This document shows positions 17,079 through 26,264 of a stretch of DNA of 64,000 nucleotides, one piece after another. Below the pieces are notes generated by a model. It did not search any database and was not told the DNA's origin. It saw only the letters and a list, made by a program, of their open reading frames with translations. Location of the stretch: NCBI RefSeq assembly GCF_002836595.1, contig NZ_PJBB01000003.1, forward strand, positions 2,045,001-2,109,000. The letters run 5' to 3'. The DNA comes from Tenacibaculum sp. Bg11-29 (GTDB lineage: Bacteria > Bacteroidota > Bacteroidia > Flavobacteriales > Flavobacteriaceae). Positions within the stretch are counted from its first letter, which is position 1, and each line of letters begins with the position of its first letter. The translations under genes were made by a program, and so were the position numbers.

Positions 17079-17804
17079 TCGTTGTAAACTGTAGTTTTTT
17101 ATTGTAAACTGTTCTTCAAACCCTAGTTTTAAATACAACCCTTTTCCCATATTAGATGATTGTAAAGTAATATAATTGCTATTTGCTTTAATTGATTCAT
17201 TTATTAAAAGTTTCATTATTTGCTCAGCATAACCTTTCCTTCTTTGTTCAGGAGTAACTCCTACAGAATGAATACCCGTAATATTGTTTGTTGTATGTAA
17301 AACGCCTGTTCCTATAGCTTCATTTTTATGATAAGCAATATAAAAAGTGGTGTTTTTTTGAGATTTGGTAAGCAATATTGGGTTTATAAAATACCCGAAA
17401 GACTTAGAGAATAATTCCGACCATAAAAGAGTCTCGTTTTCAAAAGATACTTTTTTTAAACTTACAGTACCTAATTTTGTAAATACGTAATCTCTTTTTA
17501 AAGACATTCCTATTTGTTCAAACTTAAGGTTAAATCCATTTTTTTCTAATATATTAAAAGAATTACTATTGTAAATATCCCAATACGGTACCGTTAAATC
17601 TGTTGATAGCGATACTAGTTTTTCTTTAGCTAATAACACAGTGTTCATATCAATATCTTTAGTAAACCACAATTTATTTGGCCACTCAGAGTTTTTAATT
17701 AAATTATAATTAAAACATTCTTCTTTAAAGTTAGAATTAAAAGGTTCGCATATTATTTGCCAAAGCGAGGTTAAGTTTTCAATATTTGCTAATATGTTTT
17801 TCAT
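17061..17804 (-). CDS. GNAT-family N-acetyltransferase
   Basis: The 247-residue protein has its GNAT core in the C-terminal half: IGTGVLHTTNNITGIHSVGV (about 164-184) followed by the acetyl-CoA binding loop QRRKGYAEQIM (about 188-198) and the YLKLGFEE end motif. The N-terminal half resembles a degenerate second GNAT fold. The start overlaps the stop of the membrane transporter gene by four bases (ATGA), so translation is probably coupled. The acceptor substrate is unknown. Confidence 0.85.
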   Translation of the reverse strand: MKNILANIENLTSLWQIICEPFNSNFKEECFNYNLIKNSEWPNKLWFTKDIDMNTVLLAKEKLVSLSTDLTVPYWDIYNSNSFNILEKNGFNLKFEQIGMSLKRDYVFTKLGTVSLKKVSFENETLLWSELFSKSFGYFINPILLTKSQKNTTFYIAYHKNEAIGTGVLHTTNNITGIHSVGVTPEQRRKGYAEQIMKLLINESIKANSNYITLQSSNMGKGLYLKLGFEEQFTIKNYSLQRNLENY

Positions 17805-18262
17805 TTTATATTAATTAATAAGACTCCAATAATCATTGATGAAATTCCAATTATTTTTTTTAAAGTTATCGGTTCTAATGGTAAATTTAACCAACCGTAG
17901 TTTCCTGCAATTACTGCAAAGATTAATTGACCAAAGAGTCCAATTGAAATCATTGTAGAAATTCCTAATTTTGGAATCGTGTAGTAGTATAAGCTTATTC
18001 CTAAAACACTAAAAAAACCACCTGTAAACCACAGATAAAAAGGTATTTCTCTTATTTGTAGGATTGTTGGTATAGCTTTAAAATTGAATAGTACAAATAT
18101 TAGGGCAAACACAGTACTACTAAAAAATGCGACTAGACTAGCCAACACAGGGTTCTTTAAAAGAATACCCAATCGTGTATTTAAACCACCTTGCATAGCT
18201 AAAAATACACCACCAATAAAAGCTAAAATTAATAAGTTATATTTACTTGTCATGTTTATCAT
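17801..18262 (-). CDS. DMT-family transporter of the YdcZ (DUF606) type
   Basis: A 153-residue protein with five hydrophobic helices, the half-length form typical of DUF606 proteins. The family start LAFIGGVFLAMQGGLNTRLG (about 12-31) and the NPVLASLVAFFSST segment are clear, as is the late GLFGQLIFAVIAGNYGW. These are predicted small-molecule exporters that act as dimers. An alternative start (MTSK) lies three codons later. Its ATG overlaps the stop of the 56-codon gene upstream. Confidence 0.88.
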   Translation of the reverse strand: MINMTSKYNLLILAFIGGVFLAMQGGLNTRLGILLKNPVLASLVAFFSSTVFALIFVLFNFKAIPTILQIREIPFYLWFTGGFFSVLGISLYYYTIPKLGISTMISIGLFGQLIFAVIAGNYGWLNLPLEPITLKKIIGISSMIIGVLLINIK

Positions 18263-18432
18263 TATTGATGCTTTAGTTCAGTTGATTTACCTAAGTTTAT
18301 GTTTGTCGAATGAAAAACACAATTTAACCAGGTTATAAATAAAACCCAAGTGGCTAATACAAAATAGGGAGTTGTAAAGAATACTATGATGTTAATCAAC
18401 ATTAAGATAAATACTTTTTTTAGTGATTTCAT
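18262..18432 (-). CDS. 56-residue membrane protein in the nitroreductase operon
   Basis: The frame starts MKSLKKVFILMLINIIVFF and has one or two hydrophobic segments (about 8-22 and 24-40), then a polar tail ending TELKHQ. Its start overlaps the stop of the nitroreductase gene (TAATG), and its own stop overlaps the start of the YdcZ-type gene (TAATG again). Start/stop overlaps at both ends argue strongly that it is translated. The function is unknown; it may assist the transporter. Confidence 0.7.
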   Translation of the reverse strand: MKSLKKVFILMLINIIVFFTTPYFVLATWVLFITWLNCVFHSTNINLGKSTELKHQ

Positions 18433-19055
18433 TATATGAATATATTTTCGATAGGTTTTCTAATCTTTTTAGAATGCTGAGAAGAATCTTTATCTGAACG
18501 GTAACCTACAGTTGCTATAACAGTGGTACTTAAGTTTTGTTTAGTAAGGTTTAGTATTTCGTTGTACTTTTCGGCATTAAAACCTTCCATCGGGCAAGTA
18601 TCAATTTTAAGTGCTGCACAGGCATTTAATAAATTCTCTAAAGCAATATAAGTTTGGTTAGAAGTCCATTTATCTTTTTCTATTTGAGATTTAGTACTAA
18701 TATCTTTTTTTATGAAATCTGAGTACTCCTTGTAATTGGCTATGTTAAGTTGTGCTGTTTTATATTTTAGATCGAAGTATTCATCTATATGTGATTCATT
18801 AACTGTCGCGTAATTACAAAAAAGAATTAAATGAGATGCTTCAGTTATTTGATTTTGGTTATAAGAAGCACTTTTTAGCTTTTCTCTTAATATTTTCTCT
18901 TCAATAATTAATACTTTATATAATTGAAGACCATAAGAAGAGGTTGATAATTGAATGACTTTTTTTAGTTGTTCTATTTTTTTTTCTGAAACTTTCTTGG
19001 AAGAATCAAATTTTTTAGTAACATATTCCCATTCAAGATTGTTTATTAAATCCAT
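18432..19055 (-). CDS. NAD(P)H-dependent nitroreductase family oxidoreductase
   Basis: The 207-residue protein has the NfsB-like fold: EYVTKKFDSSKKVSEKK at the start (an FMN-binding Lys/Arg region), STSSYGLQLYKVLII near 37-50, and ALKIDTCPMEGFNAEKY with TVIATVGYRSD near the end, which complete the FMN site. Such enzymes reduce nitro-compounds, quinones or flavins as dimers. It heads a four-gene overlapping operon, and a Crp/Fnr regulator gene lies 77 bases upstream on the same strand. Confidence 0.88.
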   Translation of the reverse strand: MDLINNLEWEYVTKKFDSSKKVSEKKIEQLKKVIQLSTSSYGLQLYKVLIIEEKILREKLKSASYNQNQITEASHLILFCNYATVNESHIDEYFDLKYKTAQLNIANYKEYSDFIKKDISTKSQIEKDKWTSNQTYIALENLLNACAALKIDTCPMEGFNAEKYNEILNLTKQNLSTTVIATVGYRSDKDSSQHSKKIRKPIENIFI

Positions 19056-19132
19056 TATATCTTTTTTACTATTAATTAATAGAGCAAAGATAAAATGGGA
19101 AATAAAGTTGTGCCTTTACATATGTCGATTCA

Positions 19133-19729
19133 CTAAATTTTATTTATGTTTTTTCTTATTCTACTTAATTGTGTAGGGGTAATGCCTAAATGCGAAGCGA
19201 TATGTAGTTTTTGTATTCGTTGATCGATATTTGGATGTTTTTGAAGTAGTTTTAGATATCTTTCAGTCGCGTTTTCCATTACTAAAGAAACTTCTCGCTG
19301 CTCTTTTTCAATAATCCAATTATTTTCTAAATAAGCGATATAGAAATTTTTTAAATCGATATTTAGCTCAATAAACTGTCTGTACTTTTTATAATCAAGG
19401 CTAATAAGAATCGTTTTTTCAAGTGCTTCTAATGTGAAGTTTGATGGGGTTTTTAATAAATATGAGACGGTAGACCCAGCAAAATCATTTTCAAGAAAAA
19501 TATTTTTATTGTAAATGTTTCCTTCATAATCTGTTACATATGCTCGCATAGCCCCTTTGCAAATAAAATACACATTTTTTGCAACTTGCCCGTTTCTTAG
19601 TAGAATTTCATCTTTTTCTAATTGTTTAAATGAAATTATCGATTCAATTAACAACCAAGATTCATTAGAAATTGGAGCGTAACTTTCAAATTTTAATCTT
19701 AATTCTGAAATGTGCTTTTCTCTTGTCAA
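19133..19729 (-). CDS. Crp/Fnr-family transcription regulator
   Basis: The 198-residue protein has a cyclic-nucleotide-binding beta-roll (about 20-120; RNGQVAKNVYFICKGAMRAYV, then ENDFAGS) and a C-terminal winged helix where HIASHLGITPTQLSRIRKNI forms the recognition helix. Like most Bacteroidota members it lacks the Fnr cysteine cluster and the full cAMP pocket, so the signal is unknown. It probably controls the nitroreductase operon just downstream. Confidence 0.9.
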   Translation of the reverse strand: MTREKHISELRLKFESYAPISNESWLLIESIISFKQLEKDEILLRNGQVAKNVYFICKGAMRAYVTDYEGNIYNKNIFLENDFAGSTVSYLLKTPSNFTLEALEKTILISLDYKKYRQFIELNIDLKNFYIAYLENNWIIEKEQREVSLVMENATERYLKLLQKHPNIDQRIQKLHIASHLGITPTQLSRIRKNINKI

Positions 19730-19848
19730 TCTTATTTTTTTATAATATAAAGATACATGTAATCTTACGTTGTTTTATAGATTATTTACAGATTTTGAAT
19801 GGGGGAATAGCGTAGAGGGTAACATTTATTTTTTTATGAAAACTAAAG

Positions 19849-19882
19849 TAAAACCAACCCCTTTCTAGGGATTGGTTAATTT
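19849..19882. terminator. Hairpin in the 19730-19930 gap
   Basis: AACCAA and TTGGTT arms enclose a CCC..GGG inner stem, downstream of the ankyrin protein gene on the opposite side. Flanking A and T stretches make an intrinsic terminator plausible. Confidence 0.4.
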
Positions 19883-19930
19883 ACGATATTATATAAATTT
19901 GTAAAAAAAGCTTTTGTTAATGGAAGTTGT

Positions 19931-20719
19931 TTAATCTAATAGTTCTGTTATAGTCTCCCAATTCATTAACTTTCCATATTCTAAAGCTGTTTTATTTGAT
20001 TTAGATTTATTTGTTTTATCAGCACCTAATTCTAGTAAAATTTCAACATTTATTTTATTACCAGCAATTGTTTCTTTATGTAAAATGGTGAGCCCGTGCT
20101 CATCTTTTGTAGCTATTTCATTTGGATTTTCTTTTAAAAATATGCGCATATTTTCAACCATATTTTTACTCATCGGATGTTCTAGTAAATTTTCAGGGTT
20201 CTCTTTTTGTTTGTAAACCAATAAAACTTCATTATAATCTCCAAAATCCAATCCCCAAGCTTCATCATGATTTTTTCTTTCTTCCTCGTTCATTTCAGAG
20301 CGCATTGCTTGAATTGTAAAACCTCCATATGTTTTTCCTTGAATTGCTAGCATCCAATCATCTATTTCGTTGATTTTTTTTGATATTAAATCTCCTTTCG
20401 TAACATTAGTTAATTCATTTGGGGTATTTACCAATTCACCAGTGATAAACTCACCATTAAAGTTGATGTTATTAATCCACATATGTTCAACCAGTGGCGC
20501 TGTTTGTTCAGCGACTATTTGTTCGAATGGAATTTTTACCATTGCAAAGTCATGTGCAGGAACTATTCGTCTATATTCCCAAGACAGTTCTCTCCAAAAA
20601 TATTTAAAATTCTGTTGTGCCTGTATATAGGCATTTTTCATTTTATCATCTTGTTGTGCGTAAAAAATATCTTCATTATTTGATTCACTCTTGTTATTTT
20701 TTTTCCTAAATATTCCCAT
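19931..20719 (-). CDS. DUF2314 domain protein with C-terminal ankyrin repeats
   Basis: The 262-residue protein has a Lys/Asn-rich start (MGIFRKKNNKSESNN). A DUF2314-type domain follows (about 25-175), with VEHMWINNINFNGEFITGEL and NEIDDWMLAIQGKTYGGFTI, the hallmark W-M and GGFT segments. The tail holds one and a half ankyrin repeats (HGLTILHKETIAGNKINVEI, then GADKTN). No signal peptide is present. DUF2314 has no assigned activity; ankyrin repeats suggest protein binding, perhaps as an immunity protein. Confidence 0.82.
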   Translation of the reverse strand: MGIFRKKNNKSESNNEDIFYAQQDDKMKNAYIQAQQNFKYFWRELSWEYRRIVPAHDFAMVKIPFEQIVAEQTAPLVEHMWINNINFNGEFITGELVNTPNELTNVTKGDLISKKINEIDDWMLAIQGKTYGGFTIQAMRSEMNEEERKNHDEAWGLDFGDYNEVLLVYKQKENPENLLEHPMSKNMVENMRIFLKENPNEIATKDEHGLTILHKETIAGNKINVEILLELGADKTNKSKSNKTALEYGKLMNWETITELLD

Positions 20720-20821
20720 TTCTTTTTATATCAATTAATGTTTTTTTCTTCGTTAATCAGATGTTGAAGCATAGAATTATTGAAAAAAATAGTTTTTTGT
20801 AAGTAGACTACACCTAATAAA

Positions 20822-21655
20822 TTAGATAGTTTTTTTTAGATTCTTTTCTATTTGTTCCTTTATTATAGGAAGTATTTCACTACTTCGCTCTCTAACTATT
20901 AGTGCTCTTTTTTTATTCTTTAAAAGTTCCGTAAAATGATTATCCTCAATATTCAGATCAATAACATACCCACCATATTTTAAAGTTGTTCTGGCAATTT
21001 CTAAAGGCAAGTTAGTTGCACCTGATGTTCCAACAATAAAAAGAATTCCACTATTTTTTGCAATTTTTAAAGAGCTGAATCTTTTGTTCGTTTTTTCATT
21101 GTAGTATTCGTCAAACCATAAAATATTTGGTCTTAGCCAATTTCCACATTCAGTACATTTTAAAGCGTTAATTTCATCTTTTCTAAGCTCTTCTTTTATA
21201 TCTTTTCCTGTAATATTGTTAGGAATAGGTATTATTTTATTACAGATTTTAGAGCATTTAACTTCTCTATAGTTTCCGTGAATTTCGTAAATGTTTTCAT
21301 TCCCAGCTCTTCTATGAAGATTGTCGATATTTTGGGTTATCAAATGAAATCGATCATTTAATATTTTTTCAAGGTCAGCAAGTATTTTATGACTTTTATT
21401 TGGTTTAGCGCTTTCAATCATTTTTTTTCTAAACAATGTGTATTGCCAAACTTCTTCTTGATGTTCTGTAAAGTATTTATATGTTCCAAACTCTTCAGGT
21501 TTATGAAACTTAGTTCCTTTAACCCAAATTCCGTCTGATCCACGATATGTTGGAATTCCACTATCAGCAGATATTCCTGCACCAGTTAGAAAAGTAAATT
21601 TATTTCGTTTTTCTTTTAATAATACTTCTTCTATTATATTGTTTAATTTATCCAT
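20822..21655 (-). CDS. Sir2-family NAD-dependent deacylase
   Basis: The 277-residue sirtuin carries the NAD-binding GAGISADSGIPTYRGSDGIW (about 25-44), QNIDNLHRRAG (about 109-119) and the catalytic His in EIHGNYREVKC. A structural zinc site is formed by CSKIC and CTEC. Later it has GTSGATNLPLE for NAD binding. The size fits class III/U sirtuins. It would remove acyl groups from lysines in the cytosol. It stands alone, about 100 bases from the ankyrin gene. Confidence 0.9.
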   Translation of the reverse strand: MDKLNNIIEEVLLKEKRNKFTFLTGAGISADSGIPTYRGSDGIWVKGTKFHKPEEFGTYKYFTEHQEEVWQYTLFRKKMIESAKPNKSHKILADLEKILNDRFHLITQNIDNLHRRAGNENIYEIHGNYREVKCSKICNKIIPIPNNITGKDIKEELRKDEINALKCTECGNWLRPNILWFDEYYNEKTNKRFSSLKIAKNSGILFIVGTSGATNLPLEIARTTLKYGGYVIDLNIEDNHFTELLKNKKRALIVRERSSEILPIIKEQIEKNLKKTI

Positions 21656-21761
21656 TTTAATAGCAAAAAAATGTTACAGAGTTAACAATAAAAGTAAGTA
21701 TAAATTTAAACTTACTAAAATAGTAATTACTATATAATAAGAGTTGTGTTAATTGAGTGTT

Positions 21762-22327
21762 TTATTGATTCCTTTCATATATTTTTCGATACTTCCAATT
21801 TGTTCCATCAAGAAAAGCAACTAAAAAAAATGCTCCAGATTGATGATGTGCTAAATCAAAAATTAGATTTCCTTCTTTTGTTTTACTTAAGCGACTTTTG
21901 TTAATATGAATAGCTCCTGCTAAATAAGGAACTCCCCAGAATTCAACATTCTTATTTTTTAGGTAAAAATATCCATCTTTTTTAAATTTTCCTTTTAGTG
22001 GTATTTCTTTAAAAACTTTTCCGTTTTCAACAAACTTAAAATTTATATTTTTTTGATCTATTACCTTTAATTCAAATTCATAAGTTTTTAAATTATCTAA
22101 TTCCAGCGTGTTTTTTAATTTTTTGCAATCAATTTCTCTTAAGAAGTTGTTATGTATCCAGTTTTTTTTTTGAATAGAGTCAGCCTCAATATTTAGAATA
22201 TTATATTTTCCATTTAATTCAGTTATATTTTTTTCATTTAAAAGAGTAGGATTTGAAACATTCTTTTGAAATGATGCACAACTTTGAAAATTAAAACTCC
22301 GATGTATAATGTTATTTTTATTTTCAA
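21762..22327 (-). pseudogene. Broken lipoprotein gene
   Basis: From about 22275 down to the TAA at 21762 one frame is open for about 170 codons (QSCASFQKNVSNPTLLNEKN ... FLDGTNWKYRKIYERNQ). It has no initiator: the matching signal-peptide core (KITLYIGVLIF) lies in another frame just upstream. A single-base shift between GVLIF and QSCAS would restore a lipoprotein with a Cys lipobox. Either a recent frameshift or a sequencing error. No family is recognised. Confidence 0.6.
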
Positions 22328-22401
22328 ATTTAATTTTTTAAAGGCATACGGATTCGCAGATTAATATTTATCCATTCCTGATGGATTAAAGATACTAAAA
22401 A

Positions 22402-22425
22402 AGCGCAAACCTAATGGCTTGCGCT
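22402..22425. terminator. Hairpin terminator
   Basis: Arms AGCGCAAACC and GGCTTGCGCT (one mismatch) just downstream of the YceI gene. T-rich sequence follows. Confidence 0.5.
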
Positions 22426-22487
22426 AATCTTACTATTTTTATATATGCTATTAGGCACTGATTTTTCCTTGTAATTAATGATTTTTA

Positions 22488-23063
22488 TTAAAATTCTAAA
22501 TCAACAATTAAATCAAATTCATCATAAATAGCCTTATCCTTTAATCCATCAAAGAAACTTGTAGAGCCATATTTTACATCGAATTTTGTTCTATCAATTT
22601 TTAACGATGCATTTGCTTTATTTCCGTAAACAGAAAGATTAAACGAAACCTTTTCAGTTTTACCCTTAATAGTAATGTCTGCTATTATTTTATATGCGTT
22701 TTTACTAACAGATTTTACTTTTTTGAAAACTAGAGATGCTGTTGGAAATTTTTTAACACCAAAGAAATCATCAGATTTTAAATGACCTTCTAGCTTACCT
22801 TTGTATTCACCTTGTAAGTCGGTACTCGAAATTGAAGACATATCTATAGTAAACTCTCCACCGGTTAATTTATCTTCATTAAAATTTAAATGTCCAGATT
22901 TAATAGCTATTGTTCCTTGATGAGCACCGGTAACTTTATACCCTTTCCAAACAACGTTACTGTTTTTTATTTTAATTTCTTTTTTACTGTTAATTGTAGT
23001 AAATGAGAATGTAATAAATGCAAGTATTGCAATAAGTACTGTGTTTTTAGTTAAGTTTTTCAT
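22488..23063 (-). CDS. YceI family lipid-binding periplasmic protein
   Basis: The 191-residue protein has a signal peptide (MKNLTKNTVLIAILAFITFS) and the YceI lipocalin-like barrel: VVWKGYKVTGAHQGTI near 38-53, FTIDMSSISSTDL, then FPTASLVFKK and a final YDEFDLIVDLEF. The family binds isoprenoid quinone-like lipids and often answers to stress. It is the second gene of a minus-strand pair with a SnoaL-like gene 32 bases upstream. Confidence 0.9.
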   Translation of the reverse strand: MKNLTKNTVLIAILAFITFSFTTINSKKEIKIKNSNVVWKGYKVTGAHQGTIAIKSGHLNFNEDKLTGGEFTIDMSSISSTDLQGEYKGKLEGHLKSDDFFGVKKFPTASLVFKKVKSVSKNAYKIIADITIKGKTEKVSFNLSVYGNKANASLKIDRTKFDVKYGSTSFFDGLKDKAIYDEFDLIVDLEF

Positions 23064-23095
23064 TTTTATTATTTTTAAATTTTTATTTCGTTTAA

Positions 23096-23449
23096 TTATG
23101 CTCCGTAGTAAAATTTTTCTTTAATTATTTTTCCGTCTTGCCATTCTTGCACAGCAATTTGATTGTAATTTCTAATTCCCCAATCTTTATGTGTATAATC
23201 AAAATGCCATTCTACCATGGTTGTGTTTTCTCCGATGGTTACTTTTAAAGGTTGAGCTCCTCTAAATTCTGTAATGGCACCAAAAAACTCTTCTTCACGT
23301 TGTCTATTGGCTATTTTACCTTCAATAATAGGATTATTGTTTTCTTGCATAACTACGTCGTCATGATAAAATTGGTCAAAAGCTTCCAAGGCTTTTCCTT
23401 GAAGAATCATGTCATTAACGGTACTAATTTTTTCTAAAAGTATATTCAT
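23096..23449 (-). CDS. SnoaL-like / NTF2-fold protein
   Basis: The 117-residue cytosolic protein shows the NTF2-like pattern: a helical start with GKALEAFDQFYHDDVVMQE (about 18-36), then NRQREEEFFGAI, and paired strands ending WQDGKIIKEKFYYG. Such proteins form a cone-shaped pocket and act as small isomerases, hydrolases or binding proteins. It lies between a Crp/Fnr regulator and a YceI gene, all on one strand, probably one regulated unit. Confidence 0.82.
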   Translation of the reverse strand: MNILLEKISTVNDMILQGKALEAFDQFYHDDVVMQENNNPIIEGKIANRQREEEFFGAITEFRGAQPLKVTIGENTTMVEWHFDYTHKDWGIRNYNQIAVQEWQDGKIIKEKFYYGA

Positions 23450-23545
23450 TTTTTTTTGTTTTAAATAGTATAGTACAAATATCTAAAACTATGAAATGAC
23501 AGAAAATGAAGTAGATTATGAAATGATGTTAAACTAGATTAACAT

Positions 23546-24130
23546 TTATTGGTTTTGTATGATTTGGCTTTTAATTTTGCTTAAAAACTCTTTAGTAATA
23601 CCTAGGTAAGAAGCAATCATGTATTGAGGAATTCGTTGGTTAATAGCAGGGTAGCTATCTTTAAAAATATGATAGCGTTCTTTGGCAGTAAGGCTAAAAT
23701 TTCTAATAATACGTTTCTGTGAAGCTGCAAAAGCACGTTCTACAATCTTTCTGAAAAGACGTTCGAGTTTGGGAATCTCTTTGTATAACTCTTCAAGATT
23801 ATCGTAGGTAAACTGAATAAGCTGTGTGCCTTCAATGCATTGAACATTAAAGTCAGCAGGGGTTTGTGTTATGAAGCTTCCTAAATCGGATGTCCACCAA
23901 TCTTCAATTGAGAACATTACAATATGTTCTTGACCTTCTAGATCCATATAAAATGTTTTTGTACATCCAGAAATAATAAAATTTACGGTTTTACATATAT
24001 CTCCCTGTTGTGCTATATATTGATCTTTAAGGTAATTTCTATGAACTATTTTAGAAAGTAAAAAGGTTTCTTCTTCATCAGTTAGCGTAATGAATTTATT
24101 TATGTATTCTAATAACGATTTATTATTCAT
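23546..24130 (-). CDS. Crp/Fnr-family transcription regulator
   Basis: The 194-residue protein has a beta-roll sensor domain (about 15-120; QGDICKTVNFIISGCTKTFY) and a winged helix with YMIASYLGITKEFLSKIKSQ. No Fnr cysteine cluster is present. It is 97 bases upstream of the SnoaL/YceI pair and likely controls it. A divergent AraC gene starts about 390 bases away across an AT-rich gap. Confidence 0.9.
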   Translation of the reverse strand: MNNKSLLEYINKFITLTDEEETFLLSKIVHRNYLKDQYIAQQGDICKTVNFIISGCTKTFYMDLEGQEHIVMFSIEDWWTSDLGSFITQTPADFNVQCIEGTQLIQFTYDNLEELYKEIPKLERLFRKIVERAFAASQKRIIRNFSLTAKERYHIFKDSYPAINQRIPQYMIASYLGITKEFLSKIKSQIIQNQ

Positions 24131-24482
24131 AGTAGAGGCAAGCTTGTACTTTAACGGTTTTGTGTATGGAAAATTACGTTTTTGTGTGCGAGGAATTTCT
24201 GAAATAAATTCTGACGTAACAAAAATGCAATTGACTTTGTTTAAGTACTAATTTAGCAATTTTTTATACACTACTTAAGTTAGCAAGCGTTATTTTTTAT
24301 GATAGTAGGGTTCAAGTTACAAATGCAACTTTTGGATTAAACAATAATTGACTCGTTATAACTTTAGGTTTATCTTTTTGAAATGATCTATAGAAAGATG
24401 ATGGGATTATTTTTTATAATTTAGTTACTTAATGATTAGTTGTATTAACGGTTTTATCAAAATGTTTTTAGAAGATATTTTA

Positions 24483-24490
24483 TACTTTTG
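24483..24490 (+). promoter_or_regulatory. TAnnTTTG promoter box for the AraC gene
   Basis: TACTTTTG matches the Bacteroidota -7 consensus exactly and lies 32 bases before the ATG at 24522. The -33 TTG is not clear. The remainder of the 24131-24521 gap shows no gene. Confidence 0.55.
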
Positions 24491-24521
24491 TGCTTGATAT
24501 TAGTATCAATACTAAAAAAAT

Positions 24522-25364
24522 ATGTTACAATTTCCAGAATATTTAGAAAAAGAGCACGTATGCATTCAGAGTATAAAAAGAGATATACAAGCTTTTTATA
24601 TGGAAAAAAATAAGAGTTTTTTAGATGAAAAAATTCTACAAACCAAACATTGTTTAGAAATAGTGTTGAGTGGGGCATGTACAGTTATTAGTTCTGTAGA
24701 TGTGCAAAAACTTGAAAAAAATGCGATTCAATTTAGAAAAAGAGGGAATTACATTATTGAAAGCACCGAAGATTATTCGAGCGTAGTTTATTATTTTGAA
24801 AACCCTTTTATTTTAAGTTTTTTAAAAGAACATGTTATTTCCTATTCAAAAGAAATAATACATGCAGAAATATCTCCTTTTACCTTTCAAACCTTACCAT
24901 TTATCTTGTCTAATGTTCATGAAACTATTAATGTGATCAAAAGTAATAGAGAATATAGAGGATGTATTACTAAACTTTCACTACATCAAATTTTATTGCA
25001 AATTCTGGATAAGTCTAAGGATAAAAAGTATGTATCGTTCCTTAAATATTTGGTTAATAATAAAAAGTTAGACTTACCTTATTATATGGAAACTAATTTC
25101 ACCAAAAATCTTAATTTAGAAACCTTAGCGAAACAAACAGGACGTAGTTTAAGTGCTTTTAAGACCGATTTTAAAAAAGAATTTAATACTTCACCCATGA
25201 AATGGTTAATCGACCGTAGGTTAACTTATGCCAATTATTTAATACGAACAACAGAAGGTGCTATTTCGGATATTGCGTATCAATCTGGGTTCGAAAATAT
25301 TTCTCATTTTTCTAGAGTCTATAAAGAAAAATATAGTTATAGTCCTGTTAAAACTAGAGAATAG
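24522..25364 (+). CDS. AraC-family transcription regulator
   Basis: The 280-residue protein has an N-terminal cupin-like domain (about 1-150; LSGACTVISSVDVQ) and a C-terminal double helix-turn-helix. TLAKQTGRSLSAFKTDFKKE is the first HTH; ISDIAYQSGFENISHFSRVYKEKYSYSP is the second and family signature. It reads toward the cysteine-hydrolase gene 134 bases downstream and probably activates it. The ligand is unknown. Confidence 0.9.
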   Translation: MLQFPEYLEKEHVCIQSIKRDIQAFYMEKNKSFLDEKILQTKHCLEIVLSGACTVISSVDVQKLEKNAIQFRKRGNYIIESTEDYSSVVYYFENPFILSFLKEHVISYSKEIIHAEISPFTFQTLPFILSNVHETINVIKSNREYRGCITKLSLHQILLQILDKSKDKKYVSFLKYLVNNKKLDLPYYMETNFTKNLNLETLAKQTGRSLSAFKTDFKKEFNTSPMKWLIDRRLTYANYLIRTTEGAISDIAYQSGFENISHFSRVYKEKYSYSPVKTRE

Positions 25365-25449
25365 TGTAGTTTTTTATTTAAATATTATTGAATAACTTTA
25401 GAGCAAAAACAAAAAACTTTAGAGTAAATTGTTGTTTTCTATTTGTGTA

Positions 25450-25457
25450 TAATTTTG
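25450..25457 (+). promoter_or_regulatory. TAnnTTTG promoter box with upstream TTG
   Basis: TAATTTTG is an exact -7 match. A TTGTTG stretch lies about 20 bases upstream (25428-25433) as a -33 candidate. It serves the isochorismatase-family gene starting at 25499. Confidence 0.6.
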
Positions 25458-25498
25458 CAGTGTAGGAAATTAATTCTATAGCTAGAGAACAAAATATT

Positions 25499-26047
25499 AT
25501 GAAAACAGCATTAATCGTAGTGGATTTACAAAATGATTATTTTAAAGGTGGTGATTGGGAACTTGTAGGAACAGAAGCAGCAGCAAAAAAAGCAGGAGAA
25601 TTACTTGATTTTGCAAGAGAAAATGACATGCTTGTAGTGCATATTAGACATGAGTTTACAACAACTGAGGCTCCATTTTTTAGACCTAATTCTAAAGGTG
25701 CGGAAATACATTCATCGGTTGCAAATTTAGAAAATGAACCAGTTGTTTTAAAGCATTTTATTAATAGCTTTCGTGAAACAAACTTGAAAGAAATTTTAGA
25801 TGCACAAAATATTGAAAGAGTTTTAGTGTGTGGAGCTATGAGTCATATGTGTATTGGTGGTATTACTCGTGCTGCAAACGACTTTGGTTACAAATGTACC
25901 GTTGCTCATGATGCTTGTGCAACATTAGACTTAGAGTTTAATGATGTAAAAGTACCAGCTAAATATGTACATGCTGCTTTTATGGCTTCTCTAGCATTTG
26001 CTTATGCAGATGTAAAATCAACAAAAGAAGTGATAGCTACTCTATAA
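25499..26047 (+). CDS. Isochorismatase-family cysteine hydrolase
   Basis: The 182-residue protein carries the triad of the family: Asp in IVVDLQNDYF (residue 9), Lys in PVVLKHFINSF and Cys in CGAMSHMCIGG. The SFRETNL segment replaces the usual S-F-x-x-T-x-L loop. Members hydrolyse amides such as nicotinamide or ureidoacrylate-type compounds, or isochorismate; the substrate here is not clear. It follows an AraC regulator gene and ends in its own terminator. Confidence 0.88.
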   Translation: MKTALIVVDLQNDYFKGGDWELVGTEAAAKKAGELLDFARENDMLVVHIRHEFTTTEAPFFRPNSKGAEIHSSVANLENEPVVLKHFINSFRETNLKEILDAQNIERVLVCGAMSHMCIGGITRAANDFGYKCTVAHDACATLDLEFNDVKVPAKYVHAAFMASLAFAYADVKSTKEVIATL

Positions 26048-26061
26048 TTTTATATTTTAAT

Positions 26062-26088
26062 AAAAAGCTACTCTTTTGGTAGCTTTTT
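26062..26088 (+). terminator. Intrinsic terminator
   Basis: Arms AAAAAGCTAC and GTAGCTTTTT with a seven-base loop, 15 bases after the cysteine-hydrolase stop, then a T-rich tail. Confidence 0.8.
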
Positions 26089-26264
26089 ATTTTTATAGAT
26101 CATCAAATTTGTGATAGAAGTCATATTTGAAATACCCCCATTTAACAACTTGAAATTATTAATTAAATGGTTATTTTTGTAGTGTTTTGATTAAGTTTTT
26201 AGGCTATGAATTTATAAAATGTATTTGTCGGAATTTCTATATTACAGATAATAAGATGTATATT

